From Marinomonas sp. CT5 (GTDB taxonomy: Bacteria; Pseudomonadota; Gammaproteobacteria; Pseudomonadales; Marinomonadaceae): a DNA stretch of 64,000 nt. The stretch spans positions 3,417,046 through 3,481,045 of the forward strand of contig NZ_CP025572.1 of assembly GCF_018336975.1 (NCBI RefSeq), in the 5' to 3' direction. The notes under the pieces were generated by a model. It searched no databases. It had not been told where the DNA came from and was given only the letters and a program-made list of their open reading frames with translations. Of the stretch, positions 1 through 8,405 are shown piece by piece; the stretch's first letter is position 1, and every line of letters starts with the position of its first letter. Position numbers and translations under genes: made by a program.

Positions 1-2
1 AT

Positions 3-263
3 CAAAAAGAATTACAACGCAATAAAATAAAGCCGTCGATGACAGATGGCTATGACTGCTACCAAAATGCGTTAGCAGAAAGGGTGAATGGCATATTGAA
101 GCAAGAATTTTTGATTGGAAGATGCAGAACTTTTAAAGAATTAGAAAGGCATATTAGTGAGTCTATTGATATCTATAATAGGTATCGACCTCACTTAAGT
201 CTTAATATGAAAACACCAGAAGAAGTGCATGAAAAAGCCAGTATGGAATCCATACTGGCTTAA
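3..263 (+). CDS. IS3-family transposase (OrfB), C-terminal fragment
   Basis: The reading frame is open from base 3, so the 5' part lies outside the window. The visible 86 codons are the end of a DDE (rve) integrase core. The stretch YQNALAERVNGILKQEF carries the last catalytic Glu region typical of IS3-family OrfB, followed by the family-typical YNRYRPHLSL tail. The protein would cut and join transposon ends. The stop at 261-263 is followed closely by a candidate terminal inverted repeat, so this is the right end of the element. Whether the whole element is intact cannot be judged here. Confidence 0.85.
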   Translation, partial: QKELQRNKIKPSMTDGYDCYQNALAERVNGILKQEFLIGRCRTFKELERHISESIDIYNRYRPHLSLNMKTPEEVHEKASMESILA

Positions 264-270
264 CAAAAAA

Positions 271-296
271 TCGTCAACTTATTTTAGGACGACACA
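271..296. repeat. Candidate right terminal inverted repeat of the IS3-family element
   Basis: Just after the transposase stop, the sequence ends in GGACGACACA. Read inward on the other strand it begins TGTGTCGTCC, which fits the TG...CA ends of IS3-family elements. The partner repeat is outside the window, so the boundary is an inference. Confidence 0.4.
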
Positions 297-324
297 TTTT
301 ATAGACGATAGCTTATATAGAAGC

Positions 325-942
325 TTAGCTCTTAAGAGCCAAAAAAGCCCCTGCACTTGCCATAATACCGCCCGCTGTTCTATTTAACCTTTTCATCGAA
401 CGTTCCGACTTCATAAAGCGTCTCGCCTGAGAAGCCCCAACCGAAATCAGTGTCAGGCCTAATAGCAAAGCCACAAAAGTTAGAAACGATGCCAAGACAA
501 TATCAGACGCACTTAAGATGGTTAAATCCATAAACGTCGGCAAGAACGCCACGTAAAAAAGTATTACTTTAGGGTTAGACGCAGAAATCATGAAGCCTTG
601 AATAAAACTCGCAACTTCACTATTCACTTCTTGCAAATCATTTGCTGATGCCGTCGAAACAGGTGATACCCACATCTTCCATCCCAAATAAATAAGGTAC
701 GCGGCACCAACATAACGAATGACAAGAAACACTTCTTCCCAAGCGGAAGCAATGGTCGCCAAACCATAACACGCCATCACCAAATAGATGATATCGCTCA
801 TCACCATACCAACACAAAGTGAGAAGCTTGCTCGCGCCCCTTTTGAAATACTTCTCGCTAAAATGGCAAAAATCCCAGGTCCTGGAGTAATACCAAAAAT
901 AAAAATAGCGAGAAAAAAAGTAATGCCACTCTCTAATGTCAT
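325..942 (-). CDS. LysE/RhtB family amino-acid exporter
   Basis: A 205-residue inner-membrane protein of about six hydrophobic segments. The N-terminal TPGPG motif (about residues 19-23) is the hallmark of the LysE/RhtB exporters, which use the proton gradient to export amino acids or related metabolites. The length is normal for the family. A GGAG ribosome site lies 8 bases before the ATG at 942. It sits 26 bp downstream of a TetR regulator on the same strand, so the two are probably one operon with the regulator controlling the exporter. The substrate cannot be read from the sequence. Confidence 0.8.
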   Translation of the reverse strand: MTLESGITFFLAIFIFGITPGPGIFAILARSISKGARASFSLCVGMVMSDIIYLVMACYGLATIASAWEEVFLVIRYVGAAYLIYLGWKMWVSPVSTASANDLQEVNSEVASFIQGFMISASNPKVILFYVAFLPTFMDLTILSASDIVLASFLTFVALLLGLTLISVGASQARRFMKSERSMKRLNRTAGGIMASAGAFLALKS

Positions 943-968
943 GTCCAGTTCTCCATAAATTTTAACAA

Positions 969-1610
969 TTACCCAGCAACACCACAGCCAGCTAAAACCA
1001 TTTTAGTAATAAATTGTTTAGCCTCTTCATAATCACTTTCTTCCAGCTCATCTTTCTGCAGCATGATTTTCACTTGAGCGTCAAAGTCCGCATACGTCTG
1101 AGTCATCGCCCAAATACTAATAAACAAGTGTTCGGTTGATACTGGTTCCATTAATCCCTTATCGACCCATACCTGTATAGTCGCTTTTTCTCGACTGAGC
1201 TCAGTCACAAACAGATTTCTTAGGTAATCTAGAACAAACTTTTCTTCTCCAATTAACGCCATCGCAAAAATCTTTGACGCATTCTTATTGGTACGCGACT
1301 GATCTATTTTTTCGCTAATGTAACGCGTTAAATTATGCTTTGGTCCTTCCTCAACATTAAACTCACTGACAGAATCTAACCAAAGACGAAGAATGCGCTC
1401 TAAAACAGCCTCTAAAAGATCTTTTTTAGAACGATAATAATAATGGACATTCGCTTTAGGTAAACCTGCTTCATCCGCAATCATTTGAGTGGTGGTTTTA
1501 GCCAAACCTTGGCGAGCAAAAACTCGTTCTGATGTTTCTAAAATAAGGGTTTGATTTTGAGCACGGATATGCGCTTTCAACTGATCTTTTGGTCGTTTAA
1601 CTTCGGTCAA
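969..1610 (-). CDS. TetR family transcriptional regulator (RutR-like)
   Basis: 213 residues. The N-terminal helix-turn-helix is clear (TTTQMIADEAGLPKANVHYY, about residues 39-58), preceded by the usual helix in which a Phe-Ala-Arg segment leads into the HTH. The C-terminal two thirds is all-helical and resembles the ligand domain of RutR-type (YcdC) regulators. It would repress DNA and release it on binding a small ligand. It lies just upstream of the LysE exporter gene on the same strand, which is its most likely target. Upstream of it is the terminator of the small-RNA candidate. Confidence 0.8.
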   Translation of the reverse strand: MTEVKRPKDQLKAHIRAQNQTLILETSERVFARQGLAKTTTQMIADEAGLPKANVHYYYRSKKDLLEAVLERILRLWLDSVSEFNVEEGPKHNLTRYISEKIDQSRTNKNASKIFAMALIGEEKFVLDYLRNLFVTELSREKATIQVWVDKGLMEPVSTEHLFISIWAMTQTYADFDAQVKIMLQKDELEESDYEEAKQFITKMVLAGCGVAG

Positions 1611-1739
1611 GGATTGGCCTCGCTGTTCAAAATATTGCTAAAGGGGGAATATTTTCTATATCGGCTTACCATCCTGTGCGATAAGCAAGAAGAATAACAT
1701 TCTTTACAATAGGCTCGAAGCTTTAAGAAAAAATTGCAT

Positions 1740-1762
1740 AAAAAAAGGGAGCCGAAGCTCCC
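1740..1762 (-). terminator. Intrinsic terminator with UUCG loop
   Basis: On the minus strand GGGAGC, loop TTCG, GCTCCC is followed directly by seven T residues. It ends the small-RNA candidate and insulates the TetR gene downstream. Confidence 0.85.
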
Positions 1763-1924
1763 CATTTCCCCTCGTAGCAGAGACCTTAGACTATAGGCAT
1801 TCGTCATAAGGCTAACTACTACACCACGTTGGCACTGTGATTGAGACGCTGTAGAAATACCACGTACATCAATGTTCTTGATCAGCCCTACTAACTTACA
1901 ATTAGTAAAGCTATATGAATGATT
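1741..1924 (-). ncRNA. Candidate structured small RNA, family not recognised
   Basis: No credible protein lies between the TetR gene and the GGDEF gene. On the minus strand there is a near-consensus sigma-70 promoter (TTGCAC at 1953-1958, 16-bp spacer, TATAAT at 1931-1936), and a strong intrinsic terminator at the far end (GGGAGC-TTCG-GCTCCC, 1747-1762, then a T run). The implied transcript is about 185 nt. It folds into several stems: CTTTACTAA with TTAGTAGGG, and a long arm GTAGTAG with CTGCTAC enclosing CCTTA with TAAGG. I do not recognise a known family. Start and identity are inference; the promoter, stems and terminator are seen directly. Confidence 0.6.
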
Positions 1925-1930
1925 AAAGAG

Positions 1931-1958
1931 ATTATAGACAGCTGATTGAGCAGTGCAA
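1931..1958 (-). promoter_or_regulatory. Sigma-70 promoter of the small-RNA candidate
   Basis: On the minus strand, TTGCAC (1953-1958) and a perfect TATAAT (1931-1936) are separated by 16 bases. Nothing downstream on this strand is a good protein gene before the terminator at 1747-1762. Confidence 0.65.
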
Positions 1959-2004
1959 TAGGTTAGAGCAAAAAACTTGACCGATCGATCAATTTTTTTA
2001 GTTT

Positions 2005-3156
2005 TTAGTCATTTTTAAGGGCAGAAGACTTAGAAATACGGTTTCTTCCTTTCTTTTTCGACTGATACAAAGCTTCATCGGAACATTTTAAAACCCATTC
2101 AGCAGGTTCACCAGATAACGCAAAAGCAACACCAATACTCACGGTAACATTCACTTCAACTGTTTGATTTTTTTTAGCGTCAAAAACTTCAATATAATTA
2201 CTTTCGATATTTGCCCTTACTAATTCTAAGGCATCATCAACTTCATCAAGGTGTTTTCCGCGAAATACAATGGTAAATTCCTCACCACCATAACGAAAAG
2301 CACGACCAGGATTGGCAAACAACTTTAATTGAGCCGCAACACTTTTTAGTACTTTATCCCCCATATCATGACCGTAGGAATCATTAAATTTTTTAAAATG
2401 ATCTACATCCACCATTGCGATAGCGTAATGTTTAGGTAGTTCCAACAACAGCTCATTCAACGCCCGCCGCCCAGGTAGCTTAGTCATATCATCCAAATAC
2501 GCCATACGATGACTTTCCATCAATAAAAACCAAACCCAAAGCACAAACTGAGCAGAAAGCAAGGCATCAAACTGAATATCAGATGAAACAAAACGACTGA
2601 TTACCAACAAACTGACGATACTAATGAACCCACTGGCCCGAAAGGAGTCACCACTGAACCACCAACCCACAACAGTTACAGACATGCTAAAAAACAAAAC
2701 ACTCCACAAGAGAACCTTAGACCAACTAACACTTGTAGAAAAAAAAGCATGATCCAAAAAGGCTAAAGATACCCATCCCAGCTCAATGGCGTAACACCAA
2801 CAAATCAGCATAAATACAAATAGAATTCGATTGACTACAAACCGATTAAAAAAACCTCTTTCTTTAACAACACCAAGTAAAGCAATACAGAAACAAGAAA
2901 CTACCAAGTAGGCTAACGATGCAGATTGATCTGAATCCCCGTAAAGCTTTGGAATAAGCAAAAGTAAAATGAGAATCAACACTCGGCCTTTGTTGAAATG
3001 CCAAGCAAGTAAAATTGCAACACCCGCTAAAATGAAAGGCAGAAAAGGCAGTAAACTGAACCACAAAGGTGGTAACAAGCCGACATACAAACTAGCATAA
3101 ACACTGGCTAGCAAAATGATGCATGGAACAAACAATGAACCTAAACGGTCAAGCAT
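2005..3156 (-). CDS. Membrane-anchored diguanylate cyclase (GGDEF domain)
   Basis: 383 residues. The first ~210 residues form about seven hydrophobic segments with no recognised sensor signature. The C-terminal GGDEF domain (about residues 215-375) has the active-site motif GGEEF in RYGGEEFTIVF (about residue 290) and the upstream DVDHFKKFNDSYGH metal- and nucleotide-binding segment. It should make cyclic di-GMP from two GTP at the inner membrane. The usual inhibitory RxxD site five residues before the motif is replaced by ANPG, so classic product inhibition is probably absent. It stands alone, divergent from the next gene. Confidence 0.88.
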   Translation of the reverse strand: MLDRLGSLFVPCIILLASVYASLYVGLLPPLWFSLLPFLPFILAGVAILLAWHFNKGRVLILILLLLIPKLYGDSDQSASLAYLVVSCFCIALLGVVKERGFFNRFVVNRILFVFMLICWCYAIELGWVSLAFLDHAFFSTSVSWSKVLLWSVLFFSMSVTVVGWWFSGDSFRASGFISIVSLLVISRFVSSDIQFDALLSAQFVLWVWFLLMESHRMAYLDDMTKLPGRRALNELLLELPKHYAIAMVDVDHFKKFNDSYGHDMGDKVLKSVAAQLKLFANPGRAFRYGGEEFTIVFRGKHLDEVDDALELVRANIESNYIEVFDAKKNQTVEVNVTVSIGVAFALSGEPAEWVLKCSDEALYQSKKKGRNRISKSSALKND

Positions 3157-3267
3157 AAAAAAATAAAACCCATCGAATGATTCGATTAAATACGATCAAT
3201 ATATTGCCCCGAAAATGGTTCTATTTCATTAATAATAATGTGAAAACTAACTGATAAGGAAAAAACA

Positions 3268-4239
3268 ATGGGATTACTTGTAGATGGCGAGTGGGTCGAT
3301 CAATGGTACGACACAGAATCGAATAAGGGCAAATTTGTACGTAGCGAATCTGAGTTCAGAAACTGGATTTATCCAGAAAAGGAATGCCAACCCGATAACC
3401 CAAGTCATTTCCCCGCACAAGTTGGGCGCTATCACCTGTATGTCTCTCTTGCTTGCCCCTGGGCACACCGAGCACTTATTTTTATTAAACTGAAACAGCT
3501 TGAAGATATAATTAGTATCAGTTGTGTCCACCCGGACATGCTTGAAAATGGTTGGGAGTTTAAACAAGACGACCACTTCAAAGATCCAAATATAGAACTT
3601 GGAGACCCCCTACATCATTTTGATTTTGCTTATCAGCTCTATAAAAAAGCCAAACCAAATTATAGCGGGAGAGTGACGGTTCCAATTCTTTGGGACAAAG
3701 AACGTGACACTATCGTCTCAAACGAATCATCAGAAATTATCCGTATCTTCAATCGCGCTTTTAATGACATCACTAATAACCATCTGGATTTTTATCCTGA
3801 CCACAAAGCTCAAGAAATCGATGCAATCAACGAGCGCATTTACCACACGGTCAATAATGGTGTATACAAATGTGGTTTTGCCACTACCCAAGAAGCATAC
3901 GAAAGTGAATTGACACCACTGTTTGATACATTAGATTTTCTAGAAGAAAAATTATCAAGCAGTGAATATTTAGTCGGTGACGAACAAACTGAAGCCGATT
4001 GGCGTCTATTCACCACATTGATTCGTTTTGACGCGGTCTATTACGGCCACTTTAAATGCAACCTAAAGCGTATTTTAGATTACCCAAAGCTCAATGCTTA
4101 CTTAAAAAGGCTATACGATATTCCTAATGTAGCAAGTACCATAAATTTACAACATATCAAACGCCACTATTACTATAGCCACAAAACAATTAACCCGACG
4201 CAAGTCGTTCCAGTTGGGCCGGCTAAATTATTTCCTTAA
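3268..4239 (+). CDS. yqjG: Glutathionyl-hydroquinone reductase (YqjG/Xi-class GST)
   Basis: 323 residues, normal length for the xi class of glutathione transferases. The thioredoxin-fold N-terminal part has the catalytic Cys in ACPWAHRALIF (about residue 62), and the C-terminal helical domain includes SSEIIRIFN. These enzymes reduce glutathionyl-hydroquinones using glutathione, with the Cys taking the glutathione in a mixed disulfide. The ATG at 3268 follows the sequence AAGGAAAAAAC, a good ribosome site. It is a single gene with its own upstream region, divergent from the GGDEF gene. Confidence 0.88.
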   Translation: MGLLVDGEWVDQWYDTESNKGKFVRSESEFRNWIYPEKECQPDNPSHFPAQVGRYHLYVSLACPWAHRALIFIKLKQLEDIISISCVHPDMLENGWEFKQDDHFKDPNIELGDPLHHFDFAYQLYKKAKPNYSGRVTVPILWDKERDTIVSNESSEIIRIFNRAFNDITNNHLDFYPDHKAQEIDAINERIYHTVNNGVYKCGFATTQEAYESELTPLFDTLDFLEEKLSSSEYLVGDEQTEADWRLFTTLIRFDAVYYGHFKCNLKRILDYPKLNAYLKRLYDIPNVASTINLQHIKRHYYYSHKTINPTQVVPVGPAKLFP

Positions 4240-4353
4240 AGATCAATCAACTAAAAAATGAAATTAAGGCAAATTAAAGAAGCATTGGCTAAAGTCTATT
4301 AAAGTGACGTATTTTTAAGGATAATGAACTCACTTTTTTATTCGTTACTGCTT

Positions 4354-4385
4354 TAACGGAATCTACAACTTGCTAGATTCCGTTA
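4354..4385. repeat. Perfect 12-bp inverted repeat upstream of the Bax-like gene
   Basis: TAACGGAATCTA (4354-4365) and TAGATTCCGTTA (4374-4385) are perfect reverse complements around an 8-base loop. There is no T run after it on the plus strand, so a normal terminator is unlikely. It lies 33 bp before the next start codon and could be an operator or an RNA hairpin. Confidence 0.6.
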
Positions 4386-4418
4386 AAAAATACAAATATA
4401 TGAGACTTGTGGTTCTTT

Positions 4419-5285
4419 ATGGAAAAAAAAATACTCTGGATCTTATCTTTTGCCCTAATATTAATTTTGTGGATAAAAGCTGGACCTTTTAAAAGTGAAA
4501 TAGATGACACATCTCAAGATGAGACAGCCGAATCAAGCTCACTTCAAGAAGACTCGGGAGAAGCCACATCGGATGAAATTAGCTACTTTAAATCTCACCC
4601 CATTCAATCTGAAGTCCCCGATTTTGCAGCAATAACAGACATTAAAGAACGCAAAAAAACTTTTTTTAACTACCTCACTCCATTTGTAAACGAAAAAAAC
4701 AATCTTATTTTAAAAGATCGAGAGCGCCTCAACGCTCTATTAAATAGCAACAAAAAAATGTCCGCAAAAAATAAAAAATGGATCTCAACACTTCGACAAA
4801 ATCATAAACTTAAAAAGCAAGATGCGTATTCTAAAGACGACATAAAAGCCCTGCTTAATCGCTTAGATATTATTCCGGTATCGTTAGTTTTAGCTCAAGC
4901 AGCTAACGAATCGGCATGGGGAACTTCCCGTTTCGCCACAGAAGGAAATAACTATTTTGGCCAGTGGTGCTTCCGTAAAGGCTGTGGATTAGTGCCTGAA
5001 TCACGAAGTGATGATGCCGATCATGAAGTTAGAAAGTTCCATGATGCTCGTGAATCTGTATTTGCTTACATAGACAATTTAAACACCAATGCTGCCTATA
5101 AAAAGCTCAGAAAAACACGTTTAGAGCTAAGGCAGAATAATGAGGCCATAACAGGTCTTGCCCTTGTTCACGGCTTAGAGCACTATTCTCAACGAGGTCA
5201 AGCCTATGTAGAAGAAATTGAAGGCCTAATAAATTACAACAAACTTTGGCGTTTCAACCGAAACCAAGCCAAAGCTGCGCCCTAG
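4419..5285 (+). CDS. Bax-like glucosaminidase-domain protein
   Basis: 288 residues from the ATG at 4419; a TTG twelve bases upstream is in frame, but the ATG precedes the hydrophobic anchor directly. One N-terminal membrane segment (about residues 5-22) is followed by an acidic linker and a C-terminal glucosaminidase-type domain, with LVLAQAANESAWGTSRFA (about residue 158) holding the expected catalytic Glu, then NNYFGQWC. Members such as E. coli Bax are predicted to act on peptidoglycan in the periplasm. The protein is likely tethered to the inner membrane. No operon partner is visible. Confidence 0.8.
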   Translation: MEKKILWILSFALILILWIKAGPFKSEIDDTSQDETAESSSLQEDSGEATSDEISYFKSHPIQSEVPDFAAITDIKERKKTFFNYLTPFVNEKNNLILKDRERLNALLNSNKKMSAKNKKWISTLRQNHKLKKQDAYSKDDIKALLNRLDIIPVSLVLAQAANESAWGTSRFATEGNNYFGQWCFRKGCGLVPESRSDDADHEVRKFHDARESVFAYIDNLNTNAAYKKLRKTRLELRQNNEAITGLALVHGLEHYSQRGQAYVEEIEGLINYNKLWRFNRNQAKAAP

Positions 5286-5319
5286 GAAGAATATTAGCTT
5301 CATTGAAGCTGAATGTTAT

Positions 5320-5352
5320 AAAATGCAATTTAATGACATGAAATTGCATTTT
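5320..5352 (+). terminator. Hairpin downstream of the Bax-like gene
   Basis: AAAATGCAATTT and AAATTGCATTTT pair perfectly over 12 bases around a 9-base loop. The trailing T residues are part of the stem, so termination is plausible but not certain. Confidence 0.45.
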
Positions 5353-5426
5353 CTGGGGTGGCTAAGCGCTCACCCCTTCATTACAATACCTGATATTTCA
5401 CCCACTCTTAAAACGAGGAAATTCAA

Positions 5427-7343
5427 TTGGCCCGTTTACCTGTTATTGTTGGCTTTGGCGGAATCAATTCGGCTGGTCGTACCTCTTCACATCAAGCATA
5501 TAGACGAATTGTCTTTGACCTTCTTCCAAATTCAATCCAACAGGATGTCCTACTCGACCTTGCTACCATTACAAATATGGCAGAGTACAAAAATGGTCTG
5601 TGGTACACAGATAGTGGAGAAGCGTTAGACCCTTCAACACTCATTGACAGCATTGGCGAATCATTACTGGCACGTACTCTGATACGTCGCATTCACCCAA
5701 GCCTATTTGATGTTGACCATGTTGTTTTACATAAGTCGACGACCTTGCACGCTACGGACACAGAAGAGAAACTTTGCTTCACGATCAAAACCCGTTCTCT
5801 TCCTAATGACCGCCCTACAAACTGGCAAGTTACAGAACTTTCCCCCACTCTCAGTAAAGTCGTTGTTGATGGTAATCTAGAGACGTTCATAAAAGACACT
5901 AAGCCACTTTCTGTTAAAGCAGCAGGACAATTACCAACTGGCTTTGATCCATCTAAACTTTATCAGAGCCGTAACCATCCTCGTGGACTACAAATGACTG
6001 TCTACGGTGCATCGGATGCTATTCAAAGTAGTGGTATTGACTGGGAAATAATCCGCAATAAAGTTGCACCAGATCAAATGGCAGTATATGCCGCTAACTC
6101 AATAGGGCAAATGGACGATTTAGGCTTTGGTGGCATGCTCAAATCCGCCTTAATGGGCAAAAGAACCACATCCAAACACTTACCTCTCGGCTATGCACAA
6201 ATGCCAGCAGATTTCGTCAACGCCTATCTTTTAGGAAGTGTTGGTAATGTAGGTACATCCATTGGCGCCTGCGCCACTTATTTCTTCAATTTGGAAAAAG
6301 CCATTGATGGCATTAAATCTGGAAAGTTCCGAGTGGCTATGGTTGGTGGCAGCGATGCACCAATTACTCCCGAAATTATAGAAGGCTTTAGAACCATGGG
6401 AGCCCTTGCAGAGGACACCGCTTTGCTGGCTCTCGATCAGATAACCAACCAAGAAGAGCCCGACCATACTCGCAGCTGCCGCCCATTTGCTCATAACTGT
6501 GGTTTTACTATTGGCGAATCTAGCCAATGGACACTACTAATGGATGATGAGCTTGCCATTGAACTTGGAGCAGAAATATTCGGTGCTATTCCAGCGGTTT
6601 TTTCTCATGCTGATGGTCATAAGAAATCTATCTCAGCACCAGGTATTGGTAATTATTTAACCATGAGCAAAGCCATGGCTTACCTACAAAACATAATAGG
6701 CAATGATGGTTTAACACAACGCACTTTCATTCAGGCTCATGGCACCAGTACACCTCAGAACCGTATTACGGAGTCTCATGTACTTAGTCAAGCCGCCACC
6801 AGTTTCGGAGCGACAGCGATACCAGTTGTCGCCATGAAAGCCTTTCTAGGACACTCTCAAGGTACCGCCGGTGGAGACCAATTACATTTATCATTAGGTG
6901 TATGGAAAGACGGCATTCTTCCAGGTATCACAACATCAAATGCTATTGCCGATGATGTTTACCAAGACGGCCTAAAATTTCAGCTTAAGCATGAAGCTTA
7001 CGGGAAAGACTATTTTGATGCAGCATTGCTCAACTCAAAAGGTTTCGGCGGCAATAATGCAACCGCTGTTTTGCTATCCCCTACGCAAACAATGAAAATG
7101 CTTAACAAACGCTATACTGCAGAGCAAATGAGCGATTACAAAGCGAAAAACACTGATGTTGCAGCTGCTGCGGAAGAGTATAATCAATCCGCAATTCGAG
7201 GAGAAACTCTTCCTGTCTACAAATTTGGCTTCAATGTACTTGGTGGCGAAGAGCTAAACATTACTGACAAAGAAATACGCCTACCAGGTTACGACATGCC
7301 AGTAAGTCTTGACATTGAAAATGAATTTAGCGATTTAAAATAA
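5427..7343 (+). CDS. fabY: Beta-ketoacyl-ACP synthase, FabY type
   Basis: 638 residues, matching the length of FabY, the ketosynthase that starts fatty-acid synthesis in Pseudomonas aeruginosa. The thiolase-fold catalytic triad is visible: Cys in TSIGACATYF (about residue 282), His in IQAHGTSTPQN (about 438) and His in FLGHSQGTAGG (about 475). The N-terminus RLPVIVGFGGINSAGR is typical. The start is a TTG at 5427, supported by CGAGGA eight bases upstream; no ATG fits. FabY condenses acetyl-CoA with malonyl-ACP. It stands alone and faces a LysR gene tail to tail. Confidence 0.85.
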   Translation: MARLPVIVGFGGINSAGRTSSHQAYRRIVFDLLPNSIQQDVLLDLATITNMAEYKNGLWYTDSGEALDPSTLIDSIGESLLARTLIRRIHPSLFDVDHVVLHKSTTLHATDTEEKLCFTIKTRSLPNDRPTNWQVTELSPTLSKVVVDGNLETFIKDTKPLSVKAAGQLPTGFDPSKLYQSRNHPRGLQMTVYGASDAIQSSGIDWEIIRNKVAPDQMAVYAANSIGQMDDLGFGGMLKSALMGKRTTSKHLPLGYAQMPADFVNAYLLGSVGNVGTSIGACATYFFNLEKAIDGIKSGKFRVAMVGGSDAPITPEIIEGFRTMGALAEDTALLALDQITNQEEPDHTRSCRPFAHNCGFTIGESSQWTLLMDDELAIELGAEIFGAIPAVFSHADGHKKSISAPGIGNYLTMSKAMAYLQNIIGNDGLTQRTFIQAHGTSTPQNRITESHVLSQAATSFGATAIPVVAMKAFLGHSQGTAGGDQLHLSLGVWKDGILPGITTSNAIADDVYQDGLKFQLKHEAYGKDYFDAALLNSKGFGGNNATAVLLSPTQTMKMLNKRYTAEQMSDYKAKNTDVAAAAEEYNQSAIRGETLPVYKFGFNVLGGEELNITDKEIRLPGYDMPVSLDIENEFSDLK

Positions 7344-7353
7344 TTCAAAAGAA

Positions 7354-7395
7354 AATCTAGCAGACCTAAAATCAAAATTTTATGTCTGCTAGATT
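7354..7395. terminator. Dyad between convergent fabY and LysR genes
   Basis: AATCTAGCAGAC and GTCTGCTAGATT pair perfectly over 12 bases around an AT-rich loop. It lies where two convergent genes end, overlapping the last codons of the LysR gene, so a two-way terminator role is likely though T runs are short. Confidence 0.5.
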
Positions 7396-8268
7396 CTTCT
7401 CTAAAAAGTCCAACAATAAACGTGTTTTTCTAGACATTAACTTTCGTTGTGGATAGATAGCATAAAAGCAGATTTCGTAACCTTTATACTTAGGTAACAG
7501 ATTCACTAACTCGCCGGACTTGATGTATTTAGCCACTAGAAAATCTGGCTGATAAATGATCCCCAAACCAGCTAAAGCGAAGCGTGTTAAAGCCCCACCG
7601 TTATTAGCAATAAAAGCCCCAGAAGTAGTAACAGTTTGAGAGACACCTTCTTCATCTGTTAATGACCAGCGATTTGCGATTAACGCATTACTGTATAACA
7701 AACAGGAGTGGTCAACTAAATTCTCTATGCAATCAAGCTCTCCATGCTTTGCAATATAATCCGGCGACGCACAAACCACGCCTCTTGAATAACACAAGGG
7801 CCGTGCCACGAACTGATCGCCACCTAAATCCCCACCTCTAATCGCAATATCAACACCAGACTCAGTCATGTCCACCCGTTTATCACTAAAGTCTATATCT
7901 AAAACTATTTGCGGATACTGTCGGTTAAATCGATCTAATAAAGGAATAAGATACGATAAGCCAAAATCCATAGGTACACTTATTTTTAATAGCCCCTTTG
8001 GTTTTTGTGTCAACTCACCAATTTCAGATTCGGCTTCTTCGATCGCATCAAGTATTGCTATACAGTGCTGGTAATATTTACGACCGACATGAGTAATACT
8101 GATATTCCGAGTGTTTCTATGCAAAAGCTTCGAGCCCAATTCTTCTTCAAGAAAATTAATGTAACGCGTCACCATAGGACGAGAAATATCAAGTGAGTCG
8201 CTGGCCAACTTGAAACTTTCCGCTTCATATACACGGCAGAACACTTTCATTGCTTGCAGCTTATCCAT
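7372..8268 (-). CDS. LysR family transcriptional regulator
   Basis: 298 residues. The winged helix-turn-helix is at the N-terminus (KLASDSLDISRPMVTRYINF, about residues 17-36), followed by the periplasmic-binding-like effector domain with SVPMDFGLSYLIPLL. It resembles the CrgA/DmlR-like branch. It is divergent from the yceI-like gene at 8406, with about 137 bp between the starts, and may regulate it and the membrane protein after it. The ligand is unknown. Confidence 0.85.
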   Translation of the reverse strand: MDKLQAMKVFCRVYEAESFKLASDSLDISRPMVTRYINFLEEELGSKLLHRNTRNISITHVGRKYYQHCIAILDAIEEAESEIGELTQKPKGLLKISVPMDFGLSYLIPLLDRFNRQYPQIVLDIDFSDKRVDMTESGVDIAIRGGDLGGDQFVARPLCYSRGVVCASPDYIAKHGELDCIENLVDHSCLLYSNALIANRWSLTDEEGVSQTVTTSGAFIANNGGALTRFALAGLGIIYQPDFLVAKYIKSGELVNLLPKYKGYEICFYAIYPQRKLMSRKTRLLLDFLEKNLADIKF

Positions 8269-8405
8269 TCAATCCCCCTTATCAGCAAAAGTTCACTCAT
8301 TATCATTTCTTTTTAGTAAATATTGAATTGTTTTTTAGATGGATTATTTATTTAAAAAAACAAATTACACTCTCCCTATCTTTAAATCTAATAGAGGAAA
8401 GTAAT

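Noticed and set aside
1607..1807. 66-codon minus-strand frame upstream of the TetR gene
   Set aside because: It crosses an intrinsic terminator and the small-RNA stems, has no ribosome site and no recognisable protein features.
1766..1840. Possible tRNA on the minus strand (D-arm-like GGTGTAGTAGTTAGCC)
   Set aside because: No T-arm GTTCGA motif, no 7-bp acceptor stem and no anticodon arm could be fitted.
8250..8405. N-terminal extension of the YceI protein
   Set aside because: It would put 52 residues before a clear signal peptide and overlaps the LysR start region; the ATG at 8406 has a good ribosome site.
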